A stretch of DNA of 64,000 nucleotides from Alphaproteobacteria bacterium (GTDB lineage Bacteria > Pseudomonadota > Alphaproteobacteria > UBA8366 > Aestuariispiraceae), in the NCBI GenBank assembly GCA_030065235.1, contig JASJDC010000002.1:272001-336000 (forward strand), read 5' to 3'. The translations under genes and the position numbers were made by a program. Positions 8,651 to 17,688 of the stretch are shown in pieces; the first letter of the stretch is position 1; each line of letters opens with the position of its first letter. The notes beneath the pieces were generated by a model. That model did no database searches and was not told where the DNA came from. It saw only the letters and a list, made by a program, of their open reading frames with translations.

Positions 8651-9670
8651 TCACTCGGCTTCCTGCAGCAACGCCTGCAAGCCGTCGCGATCCAGCCATT
8701 CCGAGTTGGTGTCGCTGGAGTAGCGGAAGCCGGACGGGACCTGACGCGCTCCGGCGTCGACATAGCCCTTGGCGCTCCAGAAGTTGAAGGCCGGTTCGAG
8801 CACATATCGGTCGTCCAGTTCCAACGTGTTGCGGGCGTCATCTTCGGAGATCATCGCTTCGTGCAGCTTCTCGCCCGGTCGCGCGCCGATGACGCGCAGA
8901 GTCGCCTCCGGCGCGATTGCGCCAGCGATATCGCGGATCCGCATGCTTGGAATCTTCGGCACGAATATCTCACCGCCGCGCATCCCTTCCAGCGACGACA
9001 AGACAAAATCGACTCCTTGATCGAGCGTGATCCAGAACCGCGTCATTTCCATATCGGTGATCGGCAGTTCCGTCGCGCCCTCTGCAAGCAGCTTTTTGTA
9101 GAGCGGGATGACGCTGCCGCGCGAGCCGACGACGTTGCCATAGCGCACGACCGCGAATTTGGACCCGAGAGACCCGGACAGGTTATTTCCGGCGACGAAT
9201 ATCTTGTCCGACGCCAGTTTACTGGCGCCATACAGGCTGACCGGGTTCGCGGCCTTGTCGGTGCTTAACGCGATCACCTTGCGGACGCCCGACTTCAAGG
9301 CGGCGCGCACGACATTCTCGGCCCCGAACACATTCGTTCGAATGCACTCAAAAGGATTATATTCCGCAGCCGAGATCTGTTTCAGCGCGGCGGCGTGGAC
9401 AACATAGTCGATCTCACGCATCGCCATTTCCAGCCGGTCGACATCGCGGACATCGCCAAGGAAGAAGCGCACGTTCTTGCGAGCATCTACTGCGATGCGG
9501 TCGGCCATTTCATATTGCTTCAACTCATCGCGCGAGAAGATGACGATGCGCTTCAGGTCATATCGGCGCAGAACCGTATCGACGAAATGGCGGCCGAACG
9601 ATCCCGTTCCGCCCGTCACCAAAAGCGAGGCGCCATCGAGCCGCGCCTGCGGTTGTACAAAGTTTCGCAT
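8651..9670 (-). CDS. pseB: UDP-N-acetylglucosamine 4,6-dehydratase (inverting), PseB-like
   Basis: A 339-aa extended SDR. PseB converts UDP-GlcNAc to a 4-keto-6-deoxy-L-AltNAc derivative, the first step to pseudaminic acid for flagellin or surface glycans. Visible features are GGTGSFG at 20-26, the ALKQ strand, and catalytic Asp138, Lys139 and Tyr147 (STDKAANPVSLYGASKLASDK) with the Asp-Tyr spacing of known PseB. RYGNVVGSRGS, ITDMEMTRFWITLD and FVPKIPSMRI are family signatures. The ATG at 9670 (GGGGA upstream) is preferred to a TTG six codons earlier. No pseC, F, G, H or I is recognisable nearby, so the rest of the pathway would lie elsewhere. Confidence 0.9.
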   Translation of the reverse strand: MRNFVQPQARLDGASLLVTGGTGSFGRHFVDTVLRRYDLKRIVIFSRDELKQYEMADRIAVDARKNVRFFLGDVRDVDRLEMAMREIDYVVHAAALKQISAAEYNPFECIRTNVFGAENVVRAALKSGVRKVIALSTDKAANPVSLYGASKLASDKIFVAGNNLSGSLGSKFAVVRYGNVVGSRGSVIPLYKKLLAEGATELPITDMEMTRFWITLDQGVDFVLSSLEGMRGGEIFVPKIPSMRIRDIAGAIAPEATLRVIGARPGEKLHEAMISEDDARNTLELDDRYVLEPAFNFWSAKGYVDAGARQVPSGFRYSSDTNSEWLDRDGLQALLQEAE

Positions 9671-9758
9671 GCCGAAGTGTCCCCGCAATCGGCCCGTTAA
9701 TCCAGACTCAATTCAAGCTGGTTCGTATCGCCGGGACCAGCCTTGAAACGCGGCGCCG

Positions 9759-10226
9759 TCAATTCGGATCGAACAGGGTCGCGCCGGTCAGGTTTCGCAG
9801 AGGCTCAGGCGCAATTTGGAACACCGCGTTCGGCGCGCCGGCCGCGGCCCAGACCGTATCGAATTCCAGAAGCTGGGCGTCCATCCAGGTCCGCAGCGGC
9901 GCAAGATGGCCGATTGGCGCGACGCCGCCAATGGCGAAACCCGTCTCGTCGCGCACGCGCTTGGCGTCGGCGCGCACAAGCGGTTCGCCGATCTGAGCAG
10001 CCGCCTTATCCAGGTCGACCTGGGCCGATCCCCTGACCAACAACAGACAAAGCGATCCGCTCTCCACGCCCAGGAAGATCAGCGACTTCACGATCTGATC
10101 GGGCGCGCAGCCGCATGCTTCGGCCGCCTCCGCCGCCGTTCGGGTGCTGTCCGGCATGCGCAAGACCGGCGCATCAATCCCGACGTCGGCCAACGCGCGC
10201 GCCACGCGTTTCATACTTTTGGACAT
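9759..10226 (-). CDS. YbaK/EbsC-type aminoacyl-tRNA deacylase
   Basis: A 155-aa cytoplasmic protein of the YbaK/ProX editing family, which hydrolyses mischarged aminoacyl-tRNA such as Cys-tRNA(Pro). Family text includes DQIVKSLIFLG, the conserved Lys in that strand, ADAKRVRDETGFAIGGVAPIGH and the late FQIAPEPLRNLTGA. The ATG at 10226 has AGAGAGGA upstream, whereas a longer in-frame reading has no such site. It stands alone from any tRNA synthetase. Confidence 0.87.
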   Translation of the reverse strand: MSKSMKRVARALADVGIDAPVLRMPDSTRTAAEAAEACGCAPDQIVKSLIFLGVESGSLCLLLVRGSAQVDLDKAAAQIGEPLVRADAKRVRDETGFAIGGVAPIGHLAPLRTWMDAQLLEFDTVWAAAGAPNAVFQIAPEPLRNLTGATLFDPN

Positions 10227-10299
10227 GAGCCCGGCGATCCTCTCTACGCAAACGCCTTGATCGATGGCGGCGCCAAACAAGGTCGAGATCAAGGGGATA

Positions 10300-10743
10300 T
10301 CAGTCGGGATTTGTCAGCGCAAAACTCAGTTGCAAGAGCGCGCATCCCCTCTTCTCCAGCCCCGCGATCAAGGCCGCGTTCGACGGCGGGACATTGATAT
10401 AGAATCTGTTCGGCCGGACGGACGGGATTGAGGGCAAAGGGTCGAACTCTTGGATGATCTTGTCCAGCGCCGGACCAAGGCAGGCGTCAACGGCGCGATC
10501 CTCGATATTGACGCCGATCGCATTATCCTCGCCCAGATAGACGCCGCCGACCAAGTCGCCATCCCACTTGACCAGATACCAGACCCGGTAAGGATGGGCC
10601 TCTACGAACCGCTTGTGCTCTGCGAAGCTGGGAAGGTCTTGGTGGCTGATCCGGTGGCGCCGCGCCTTCAGCAGTTCGAACAGATGGTCGATCTGCGCCT
10701 CGGTCGGGATAACGGGTTCGAATTCGACGATGCCGGCGGTCAC
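10300..10743 (-). CDS. GNAT-like N-acetyltransferase, putative
   Basis: A 147-aa protein resembling compact GNAT acetyltransferases. It shows the arrangement LPSFAEHKRFVEAHPYRVWYLVKWDGDLVGGVYLGEDNAIGVNI, that is a helix, a beta-hairpin and an early strand. The C-terminal part (RFYINVPPSNAALIAGLEKRGC) is compatible with the acetyl-CoA side. A canonical R/Q-x-x-G-x-G/A pyrophosphate loop is not obvious, so activity is uncertain. It is one short gene away from pseB, and pathways for acylated nonulosonates use GNATs (PseH), but a functional tie is inference. Confidence 0.55.
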   Translation of the reverse strand: MTAGIVEFEPVIPTEAQIDHLFELLKARRHRISHQDLPSFAEHKRFVEAHPYRVWYLVKWDGDLVGGVYLGEDNAIGVNIEDRAVDACLGPALDKIIQEFDPLPSIPSVRPNRFYINVPPSNAALIAGLEKRGCALLQLSFALTNPD

Positions 10744-10782
10744 GCGTTGTCTCTGATCATCTAGAACTGCGCTGCGCAGGCG

Positions 10783-11835
10783 CTAAGGCCGCATCGTCAC
10801 CGACCGACCCATCGTCAGTCTGGCGCCGAAGACGAGTTCGCGCTCGGTGAACCGGCCGGTCTCCAGCCGCGTCAACAAGGCGTCGGCGGCGGCGGCGCCG
10901 ATATCATAGGCGGGGGATTGAACGCTGGTCAGCAGCGGCTCGACATATTCTCGAAAAGCAAAGGCGTTATAACCGGTGACGGACATGTCGTCCGGAACCG
11001 CGAAACCCAACCGTTCCGCCGCGCGCATCCCGGCGATCGCGATTTGGTCATTGCCGCCGAGCAACGCATCCGGCGGGCCGTGCGCGCGAAAATAGAGCGT
11101 CAGATCCTCCACCAACTTGGAGAAGCTCGATTCCTCAAAAGCCACCGTTTCGAAGCGAAGCCGTCCCGCCAGTTTGGACCGAAAGGCCGCGCAGCGCTCC
11201 TCGAGCGCCGGCCAGGGCCAGGTCGAGCCGACAAAGAGGGCGGAGCGCGCGCCGCTCTGCAGGATCACCTCCGCCAAGTCCAAGGCGCCGGCCGCATCGT
11301 CCTGCCGAATAGCGCAGATATCCGCGATGTCTTCCGGGGCCCGGTCCTGAAACACAACCAGCGGTCGGCCGTCGCGCGACAAGAGGCGATAGAGCTCCCG
11401 CCGGTTGTATTGGTCGCCCGACGCCATCACCGCCGAGCCGTCGACGCCCGACATGTCCGACAAAGAGTCTTTCATCGCCTGCATCTTGGGCGCGCCATTC
11501 ACGACCAGCGCATAGCCGCGCCGCGCCAGCGCGTTGCTCATCCCGGCCGCCAGTTCGGTATTGTAGGGATCGTCCAAGAACCGTTCATGGGGATGGATGA
11601 TCGTCAAGGCGATCGCGAACTCGCGTTGCAGACGCAGACTGCGTCCACGCCGGTTGGGCCGATAGCCCGTATCCTCGATCGCCTGCAGCACGCGCCGCCA
11701 GGTCTCTTCGCTGACCTTGTCGCGCCGGTCGCGTATGACGTTTGACACAGTCATGACGGAGACGCCCGCACGCTGCGCCACATCTCTCAATACCGGCGCG
11801 GACTTCCCGCTTCCAGCCGGATCTCTATCGGCCAT
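10783..11835 (-). CDS. LacI-family transcriptional regulator
   Basis: A 350-aa regulator. The N-terminal helix-turn-helix is LRDVAQRAGVSVMTVSNVIRD, followed by the hinge (GYRPNRRGRSLRLQR) and a full PBP1-like sensor domain (ALTIIHPHERF, LGGNDQIAIAGMRAAERLGFAVPDDMSVTGYNAF). A GTG directly before the ATG at 11835 is an alternative start. There is no transporter or sugar enzyme next to it, so its target is unknown. It is the only other complete LacI-type candidate in the window for the operators at 7493-7561, although the LacI inside that operon is more likely. Confidence 0.9.
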   Translation of the reverse strand: MADRDPAGSGKSAPVLRDVAQRAGVSVMTVSNVIRDRRDKVSEETWRRVLQAIEDTGYRPNRRGRSLRLQREFAIALTIIHPHERFLDDPYNTELAAGMSNALARRGYALVVNGAPKMQAMKDSLSDMSGVDGSAVMASGDQYNRRELYRLLSRDGRPLVVFQDRAPEDIADICAIRQDDAAGALDLAEVILQSGARSALFVGSTWPWPALEERCAAFRSKLAGRLRFETVAFEESSFSKLVEDLTLYFRAHGPPDALLGGNDQIAIAGMRAAERLGFAVPDDMSVTGYNAFAFREYVEPLLTSVQSPAYDIGAAAADALLTRLETGRFTERELVFGARLTMGRSVTMRP

Positions 11836-12073
11836 CACCCACCGCCAGGCGTTTTCCCCACCGGACCCGTGTGTCGCGCCGACGATCGCGGCGCCCCCGA
11901 GCCGTTCTCTTTATTGATGAGCATGACCTAATCAGGCGGCGATTTAAACAAGTTTCGAACCCGCCCGTCGCCGACCCGGCCCCGCGCCCTTCACATCGCG
12001 CGAGTCTGCCGGCTTGCGGCAGGTCAAAGACGCGCGCGCCCGACAACCATAGCATCCCGCGCCTGGAGGGTCG

Positions 12074-12832
12074 GTGACCGACATGGCGCAGCAATCCGAA
12101 GCAATATCCGACTTGGCGCCGCAGGAGGGTTCGGTCGTCTTGTCGGCGCGTGGGTTGAGCAAGACCTATGGCGCGGGAGAGGCGGAGGTTCGCGCCCTGA
12201 TCGATGTCGATCTGGATTTCGAATCCGGAGAGCTGATTGTCCTGCTCGGACGATCAGGCAGCGGCAAGTCGACCCTGATGAACATTCTCGGCGGGTTGGA
12301 CAGCCCGACATCGGGACAGGTCTGGTTTCAGGGCGAAGACCTCACCGGCGTCGAAGAGCATGCGGTCACGCAATACCGCCGGGATCATGTCAGTTTCGTC
12401 TTCCAATTCTACAACCTGATCGCCAGCCTGACCGCGGCAGAGAATGTGGCGCTGGTGACGGAAATCGCGCGCGACCCGATGCGGCCGCAGGACGCGCTGG
12501 AGATGGTCGGCCTGGGCGCCCGCGCCGACCACTTTCCGGCTGAGCTATCAGGCGGCGAGCAACAACGGGTCGCCATCGCCCGCGCCATCGCGAAGCGGCC
12601 GGAACTGCTGCTCTGCGACGAACCGACCGGGGCCTTGGACAGCAAGACCGGCGTTCTGGTCCTTCAAGCAATCCAACGGATCAACCGGGAGCTGGGCTCG
12701 ACCACGGTCCTGATCACACACAACCAGTCGATCGCCGGGATGGCCGACCGGGTCTTCACCATGGCGGACGGCCGGCTTGTGGACGTCGTCCGCAACACAC
12801 AGCCGGTCGATCCCGGCGCGATCGCCTGGTGA
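12074..12832 (+). CDS. ABC exporter ATPase, LolD/MacB/YbbA-like
   Basis: A 252-aa ATPase of the LolD/MacB group. It shows Walker [11 protein letters not shown]-loop [17 protein letters not shown], signature [19 protein letters not shown], Walker [13 protein letters not shown] and a His switch (VLITHNQ). Starts at GTG 12074 or ATG 12083 are both possible; GGAGG lies at 12065-12069. The stop overlaps the permease ATG by one base (TGATG), and an adaptor follows, giving an ATPase-permease-adaptor operon. Such systems move hydrophobic or lipid-like substrates, or signals, across the envelope by mechanotransmission. Confidence 0.9.
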   Translation: MTDMAQQSEAISDLAPQEGSVVLSARGLSKTYGAGEAEVRALIDVDLDFESGELIVLLGRSGSGKSTLMNILGGLDSPTSGQVWFQGEDLTGVEEHAVTQYRRDHVSFVFQFYNLIASLTAAENVALVTEIARDPMRPQDALEMVGLGARADHFPAELSGGEQQRVAIARAIAKRPELLLCDEPTGALDSKTGVLVLQAIQRINRELGSTTVLITHNQSIAGMADRVFTMADGRLVDVVRNTQPVDPGAIAW

Positions 12833-15252
12833 TGCGCGTGCGCGGCGGACGCGGCCTGCATCTCTTCGGCGCCTTGGACCGGAAACTGTTGCGCGATCTC
12901 TGGCGGCTGAAGGGTCAGGTCGCCGCCATCGCCGTCGTCATCGGCTGCGGCGGCGCGGTCCTCGTGATGGCCTTGAGCGCCTTGAATTCCCTGTCATTGA
13001 CGGCGGAGGCCTATTACGAGCGCTACCGATTCGCCCAAGTTTTCGCCGAGAATAAGCGCGCGCCGGATCGGCTGCTCCTGGCGATCCGCGACATTCCCGG
13101 TGTGCAAACGGCGGAGACGCGCATTTCATCTTATGGCCGGATTGAGTTGGATTGGGTGGCGGAACCGATCACGGCCCGCTTCGTCTCTTCTCCAGAAAGG
13201 CGGGGCGGCGTGCTTAATCGACTGGCGATCCGGGCCGGCCGCGCCGTAGCCGCCGGGCGCAGCGACGAGGTCGTGATTTCCGAACCGTTCGCCTTGGCGC
13301 GGGGGCTCAGCGTCGGCGACAGGCTGCCGATCCTGATTAACGGATCGCGGCGCACGGTACGGATTGTCGGCGTCGCCCTGTCGCCTGAATTCGTCTACGC
13401 GATCGCGCCCGGCGCCTTGATACCCGACGACACGCGGTTCGCCGTGGTCTGGATGGATCATGAGGCGTTGGCGTCCGCCTATGATCTCGACGGGGCGTTT
13501 AACAGCGTGACGCTGTCGCTGGCCCATGGCGCCGTCGCGACCGACGTCATCGCAGCGCTCGACACGCTGCTCGAACGCTATGGCGGAGCGGGCGCGATCG
13601 AACGCAAGGATCAACTGTCCAACTGGTTCCTAATGAACGAGCTGGATCAGTTGCGCGCCTTGGCGACGGTCCTGCCCAGCATTTTCCTGGTCGCCGCCGC
13701 CTTTCTGACCAACACCGTCGTCGCTCGGCTGATCGCCACCGAACAACGCGAAATCGGCCTGATGAAGGCCTTCGGCTTCTCCGGCTGGGAGGTCGGCCTG
13801 CATTACGCGAAATTTGCATTGTGCGTCGGCGGCCTTGGCGTCCTGTTGGGCTGGTTGGTCGGGAAGGAACTCGGCCAATTCCAGACGATGATCTACAATA
13901 CGCAGTTCCATTTCCCCTTTCTGGAGTTCCGCCTGTCCTGGTTTGAGTTGACCGTGTCGGGCGCGATCGGAATCCTGACCCCAGTGACCGGCGCGGTCTG
14001 GGCCGTCCGGCGCGCGGCCGCCTTGACCCCCGCCGCGGCGATGAGCCCGCCGACGCCGCAAAGCTTTCGAAAGATGGGCGGCGCCGCCCTTGCCCCGATC
14101 GCCGCGCGGCTGGACCACGCCACCCGCATTCTGCTGCGCCAGGCGGCGCGCGCGCCGGTTCGGTCAAGCATCACCGTAACCGGGGTCGCGCTGTCGGTCG
14201 CCGTGCTGATGCTGGCCCTGCAATGGCCTGACGCGATCCAGGCGCTGGCCCGCGGTCATTTTCACGACACGATGCGGCGGGACGCCACGGTCGCCTTCTT
14301 CGAAGCAAAGGCCGTCGAGACGCGCTTCGACCTAGGCCGATTGCCGGGCGTCATGGCCGTCGAGCCGGCGCGCTCGGTTCCCGCCGATCTGGTCGGCCTC
14401 ACCAAGGACATGCGGCCGCGCGGGATCGTTCATCGCGGCGCACTGGACGGGGTCGCGCCCGGGCGCGGCATGGAGGCGGCGATCGATGCGGACGGATGGG
14501 AAAGGCCGACCCCGGCCGCCGGCGTTTTGCTGGGCCGCATGCTGGCCGACAAACTCGGCGTCTCGGCCGGCGACTCTATCCGCGCCGATATCCGCACCGG
14601 CGTCAAACCCAGCGTCGTACTGCCGGTGAACGGCGTGTTCGAAAATAATATGGGCATGCGGGCCTTTGTGAATCTGGGCGATTTGAACCGGGCTCTAGAA
14701 GACCCGCCGGTGATGGAGATGGCGTTTCTCAGGCTCGACCCAGCGGAAAGAACCGCCTTCTACACCGCCTTGAAAGAGACGCCGGCGATCTCGGTCCTGT
14801 CGGTGAAGAAGCATGCCGAAACCAAGTTCCACGAGACCCTTGGCGAGACGGTCTTGATCTTCGTCTCCTTCTTCGTCGGTTTCGCCGCCGCGCTGGGCGC
14901 CGGCACGGTCTACAATGCAGCCAGAACGACGCTGTCGGAACGCAGCCGGGAGTTGGCCACGCTCCGGGTCCTCGGTTTCACGCGCTGGGAAATTTCCTAT
15001 ATCCTCTTGGGCGAGATCGCCCTCTTGGTCCTGATCGCCCTGCCACTGGGCTACGCCGCCGGACTCGGCCTGATCTGGGTGATGGCGAAGAGTTTCGAGA
15101 CCGAGCTGTTCCGCGTGCCTTTGGTGCTCGAGGCGTCAACCATCGGCTGGACGCTCGTTCTGACCCTGGCGATCGCCATTCTAATCGGCGCCGTCGTGCG
15201 GCGTCAGTTGGATCATCTGGATCTGATCGCCGTCTTGAAGACGCGGGAGTAG
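12832..15252 (+). CDS. ABC exporter permease with two FtsX domains, YbbP-like
   Basis: An 806-aa inner-membrane protein. An N-terminal TM (VAAIAVVIGCGGAVLVMALSAL) is followed by a MacB-type periplasmic domain. A first FtsX domain lies at about 275-400 (FLTNTVVARLIATEQREIGLMKAFGFSGWEV). After a second TM (SSITVTGVALSVAVLMLAL) and periplasmic domain, a second FtsX domain occupies about 675-806 (YNAARTTLSERSRELATLRVLGFTRWEISYI). Length and double architecture match E. coli YbbP (about 800 aa). It works with the ATPase just upstream. The substrate is unknown. Confidence 0.88.
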   Translation: MRVRGGRGLHLFGALDRKLLRDLWRLKGQVAAIAVVIGCGGAVLVMALSALNSLSLTAEAYYERYRFAQVFAENKRAPDRLLLAIRDIPGVQTAETRISSYGRIELDWVAEPITARFVSSPERRGGVLNRLAIRAGRAVAAGRSDEVVISEPFALARGLSVGDRLPILINGSRRTVRIVGVALSPEFVYAIAPGALIPDDTRFAVVWMDHEALASAYDLDGAFNSVTLSLAHGAVATDVIAALDTLLERYGGAGAIERKDQLSNWFLMNELDQLRALATVLPSIFLVAAAFLTNTVVARLIATEQREIGLMKAFGFSGWEVGLHYAKFALCVGGLGVLLGWLVGKELGQFQTMIYNTQFHFPFLEFRLSWFELTVSGAIGILTPVTGAVWAVRRAAALTPAAAMSPPTPQSFRKMGGAALAPIAARLDHATRILLRQAARAPVRSSITVTGVALSVAVLMLALQWPDAIQALARGHFHDTMRRDATVAFFEAKAVETRFDLGRLPGVMAVEPARSVPADLVGLTKDMRPRGIVHRGALDGVAPGRGMEAAIDADGWERPTPAAGVLLGRMLADKLGVSAGDSIRADIRTGVKPSVVLPVNGVFENNMGMRAFVNLGDLNRALEDPPVMEMAFLRLDPAERTAFYTALKETPAISVLSVKKHAETKFHETLGETVLIFVSFFVGFAAALGAGTVYNAARTTLSERSRELATLRVLGFTRWEISYILLGEIALLVLIALPLGYAAGLGLIWVMAKSFETELFRVPLVLEASTIGWTLVLTLAIAILIGAVVRRQLDHLDLIAVLKTRE

Positions 15253-15257
15253 GAAGA

Positions 15258-16463
15258 GTGTCGGCGCTCACCCGAAGACTGATTTTCTGGGCGGTTCCTT
15301 TGGGCGTTCTCGGCTTGGTGCTGACCCTGTTGTTTCGCCCGCAACCAGTGCTCGTCGATGTGGCGATGGTCGAGCGCGGGCCGTTGGTCAGCAGCGTGAC
15401 GGAAGACGGCGAGACAAGGATCAAGGACGTCTTCACCTTGTCGGCGCCGATGCGCGGTCTGGTCCGCCGGATCGAGCTGGATGAAGGCGACCGGGTCGTC
15501 GCCGGGGAGACGGTGGTGGCCGAGATCGAGCCGGCCGACCCGGTCTTCCTCGACGCGCGCACCCAGGCGGAGGCGAAGGCGGCGGTGAGCAAGGCGGCCG
15601 CGGCGCTGGAACTGGCCAGGGCGGAACTGGTGCAGATTCAGGCGGAGCTCGATTTCGCGCGCAGCAATCTTCGGCGCGCCCGAACCCTGCGCCAAACCGG
15701 CGCGGGCACCGAGCGCGCTCTGGACGACGCCGAACGCAGCTACCGGATCCACGAGGCGGCGCTGATGACCGCCCGCGCAGCGATCAAGATGCGCCAGTCG
15801 GAATTGGCCGCCGCCGAAATCCGGTCGCTGCGCCCCGACCAGATGCGCGAGGCCACCGAGGCCTGCCCCTGTATCCCGGTGCCCGCCCCGGTCGACGGCG
15901 CCATATTGCGGGTCTTGCGCGAGAGCGAAGGCGTGGTCGAGGCGGGCGAACCGCTGGTCGAAATCGGCGACCCGGCCAATCTGGAGATCGTCGCCGATTT
16001 CCTGTCGCCGGAAGCGGTGCGGATCCAGGTCGGCGACCGCGCCATCATCGAGAATTGGGGCGGCGACAGTCCGTTGTCGGGACTCGTCAGCCGGATCGAG
16101 CCATTCGGTTTCACCAAGGTTTCGGCGCTGGGCGTCGAAGAGCAGCGGGTCAGCGTGGTGGTCGATTTCAGCGACCCGCCGGAGCGCTGGGCGCGTCTGG
16201 CCCATGGCTTTCAGCTCGATATTTCCGTTATCTTGAGCGAGAGCGACGACGCGCTGCAGGCGCCGCTGACAGCGCTGTCACGACAGGGCGACGGCTGGTC
16301 GGTCTTTGCGATCGAAGGCGGACAAGCGGTGCAACGGATCGTGGAGATCGGCGTTCGAGACCACGAAAAGGTCGAAATCAGGTCCGGATTGCAGGAAGGA
16401 GATCGCGTCGTGCGCTATCCCAGCGATCAAGTCAGAGCGGGCGTCACCGTCGAGGAACGCTGA
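15258..16463 (+). CDS. HlyD/MacA-type periplasmic adaptor
   Basis: A 401-aa membrane-fusion protein. It has one N-terminal TM (LIFWAVPLGVLGLVLTLLF), a biotinyl-lipoyl half-motif (VRRIELDEGDRVVAGETVVAEIEPADP) near residue 75, a helical hairpin at about 100-195 (Ala/Glu/Arg-rich, coiled-coil character), the second lipoyl half (VDGAILRVLRESEGVVEAGEPLVEIGDP) and beta-barrel/proximal domains. The start is a GTG 5 bp after the permease stop with AGGAAG immediately before it, so the start is uncertain. It would link the YbbAP-like exporter across the periplasm; no TolC-type gene is present. Confidence 0.88.
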   Translation: MSALTRRLIFWAVPLGVLGLVLTLLFRPQPVLVDVAMVERGPLVSSVTEDGETRIKDVFTLSAPMRGLVRRIELDEGDRVVAGETVVAEIEPADPVFLDARTQAEAKAAVSKAAAALELARAELVQIQAELDFARSNLRRARTLRQTGAGTERALDDAERSYRIHEAALMTARAAIKMRQSELAAAEIRSLRPDQMREATEACPCIPVPAPVDGAILRVLRESEGVVEAGEPLVEIGDPANLEIVADFLSPEAVRIQVGDRAIIENWGGDSPLSGLVSRIEPFGFTKVSALGVEEQRVSVVVDFSDPPERWARLAHGFQLDISVILSESDDALQAPLTALSRQGDGWSVFAIEGGQAVQRIVEIGVRDHEKVEIRSGLQEGDRVVRYPSDQVRAGVTVEER

Positions 16464-16489
16464 AGTCGGCAGCCGTCAGAGGCGGCGCC

Positions 16490-17011
16490 CTATCCGCCAA
16501 ACAAGTTGGTCATAGGATAGGAATAGTGGACCGTGATGACTTCGGTCCCCGGATTGTCGTCGCCGATGCCGGCGTTCGACAGGTGATAGAGCGTCACGCC
16601 CAGGCGCGCCCGGTCGTCAAATCGATAGGCGAATTCCAGGCCTGAGCGGAATTCGATCGTATGCCCAAGGTCTTTGCCGTCACCGTCATGATAGAGGCCC
16701 GGCGCGAATTGCGGCGTCAGAACCCAACGCCGACCGAGGAAGATGTCCAGCCGGATGCCCGCATAGACATAGGCTGCGGCGTCCGTGGTCGCCATGACGC
16801 CGACCTGAGGCGTGAACAGCCACCATTTGGAGTCTGAAATATACTCGAAATGAAACTCACCGGCCTCTTCGTCGTCGAAAACATCATAATAGCCGGCGCC
16901 GAACCGCAAAAAGGCCGGATCGCCTTCGGCCAGCGCTTTCCCGGAGAAGAAGCTGACGCCCAAAACCACGCCCAGCAGAGCGAGGATGGCGGACCGACGC
17001 ACAACAACCAT
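16490..17011 (-). CDS. PagL-type lipid A 3-O-deacylase / acyloxyacyl hydrolase
   Basis: A 173-aa outer-membrane beta-barrel with a signal peptide (hydrophobic residues 7-28, ending KALA). PagL removes the 3-O acyl chain from lipid A. The catalytic His-x-Ser...Glu arrangement is intact: His143, Ser145 and Glu157 in HLSNAGIGDDNPGTE, with the same 2- and 14-residue spacing as Pseudomonas PagL. The chain ends with an aromatic strand. The ATG at 17011 is preferred; a GTG seven codons upstream is possible. It converges on the ABC exporter operon. Confidence 0.87.
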   Translation of the reverse strand: MVVVRRSAILALLGVVLGVSFFSGKALAEGDPAFLRFGAGYYDVFDDEEAGEFHFEYISDSKWWLFTPQVGVMATTDAAAYVYAGIRLDIFLGRRWVLTPQFAPGLYHDGDGKDLGHTIEFRSGLEFAYRFDDRARLGVTLYHLSNAGIGDDNPGTEVITVHYSYPMTNLFGG

Positions 17012-17347
17012 GACCAGACACAATCCCGACACAATTCAAACCGCGCCGATATTACCCATCGCCCTGGGTCGGACAAGCGAGACTCGCGGCATGCTGTACT
17101 TTCCTGCGCCAGTGTTGTGAATCTGCATCAGCCCGTCGCGCAGCGCCCGCGCCCACTCGAAACCGCGGGTTTCCAGTGAAAAGCCGCCTTGACGCGCTGC
17201 TCTGTCGGCGTTACACAGCGCCGCTTCTGAAGTGAGCAGATTTCGGAAATTGGGATATCGACAGCGGTGCAGCGGCGCTGGATACGGCGAAGCGGCAGAG
17301 CCTGTGTTGATGTCAGGCGTTAAGAACAGACAGTAGAGATCAAGACC
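17012..17347. other. Intergenic region between pagL-like gene and rpmB
   Basis: No gene is supported here. Divergent promoters must lie in it. The best sigma70-like candidate for rpmB is TTGACG at 17189-17194 and TACACA at 17212-17217 with a 17-bp spacer; the -10 is poor. No tRNA or known leader motif was seen. Confidence 0.4.
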
Positions 17348-17632
17348 ATGTCCAGAAAATGCGACATTACGGGTAAGCGGGTGATGACCGGCAACAACGT
17401 GTCTCACGCCATGAACCATACGCGCCGGCGCTTCCTGCCGAACCTTCAATCGACCCGTATTTTAAGCGATGCGCTGGGCGAATCGATCCGGCTGCGCGTC
17501 TCGACCCGCGCGCTGCGCACGATCGAGAAGAAAGGCGGCCTCGACGCTTTCTTGCTGTCGACGCCGAACCGGAAGCTGCCGGAAGAGGCGCTGAAAGTGA
17601 AACGCCGGGTGCAGCGCAAGCTCGCCGCCTAA
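17348..17632 (+). CDS. rpmB: 50S ribosomal protein L28
   Basis: A 94-aa ribosomal protein. The N-terminus [27 protein letters not shown] is diagnostic for bacterial L28, and the long alphaproteobacterial-type C-terminal extension ([15 protein letters not shown], then a basic tail) is present. It is a single-gene unit with its own terminator at 17662. It belongs to the large ribosomal subunit. Confidence 0.97.
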   Translation: MSRKCDITGKRVMTGNNVSHAMNHTRRRFLPNLQSTRILSDALGESIRLRVSTRALRTIEKKGGLDAFLLSTPNRKLPEEALKVKRRVQRKLAA

Positions 17633-17661
17633 TCGGCGCGGCCCTGAACGGGTTCGCTGGA

Positions 17662-17688
17662 ACGGGTCGCCTCGGCGGCCCGTTTTTT
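17662..17688 (+). terminator. Rho-independent terminator of rpmB
   Basis: A 9-bp GC-rich stem (ACGGGTCGC pairing with GCGGCCCGT through one G-T wobble) with a 4-base loop, followed at once by six T residues. It lies 30 bp after the rpmB stop. Confidence 0.88.

Noticed and set aside
17036-17449. 137-aa open frame antisense across the rpmB start
   Set aside because: It overlaps rpmB and the promoter region and shows no protein-like features.
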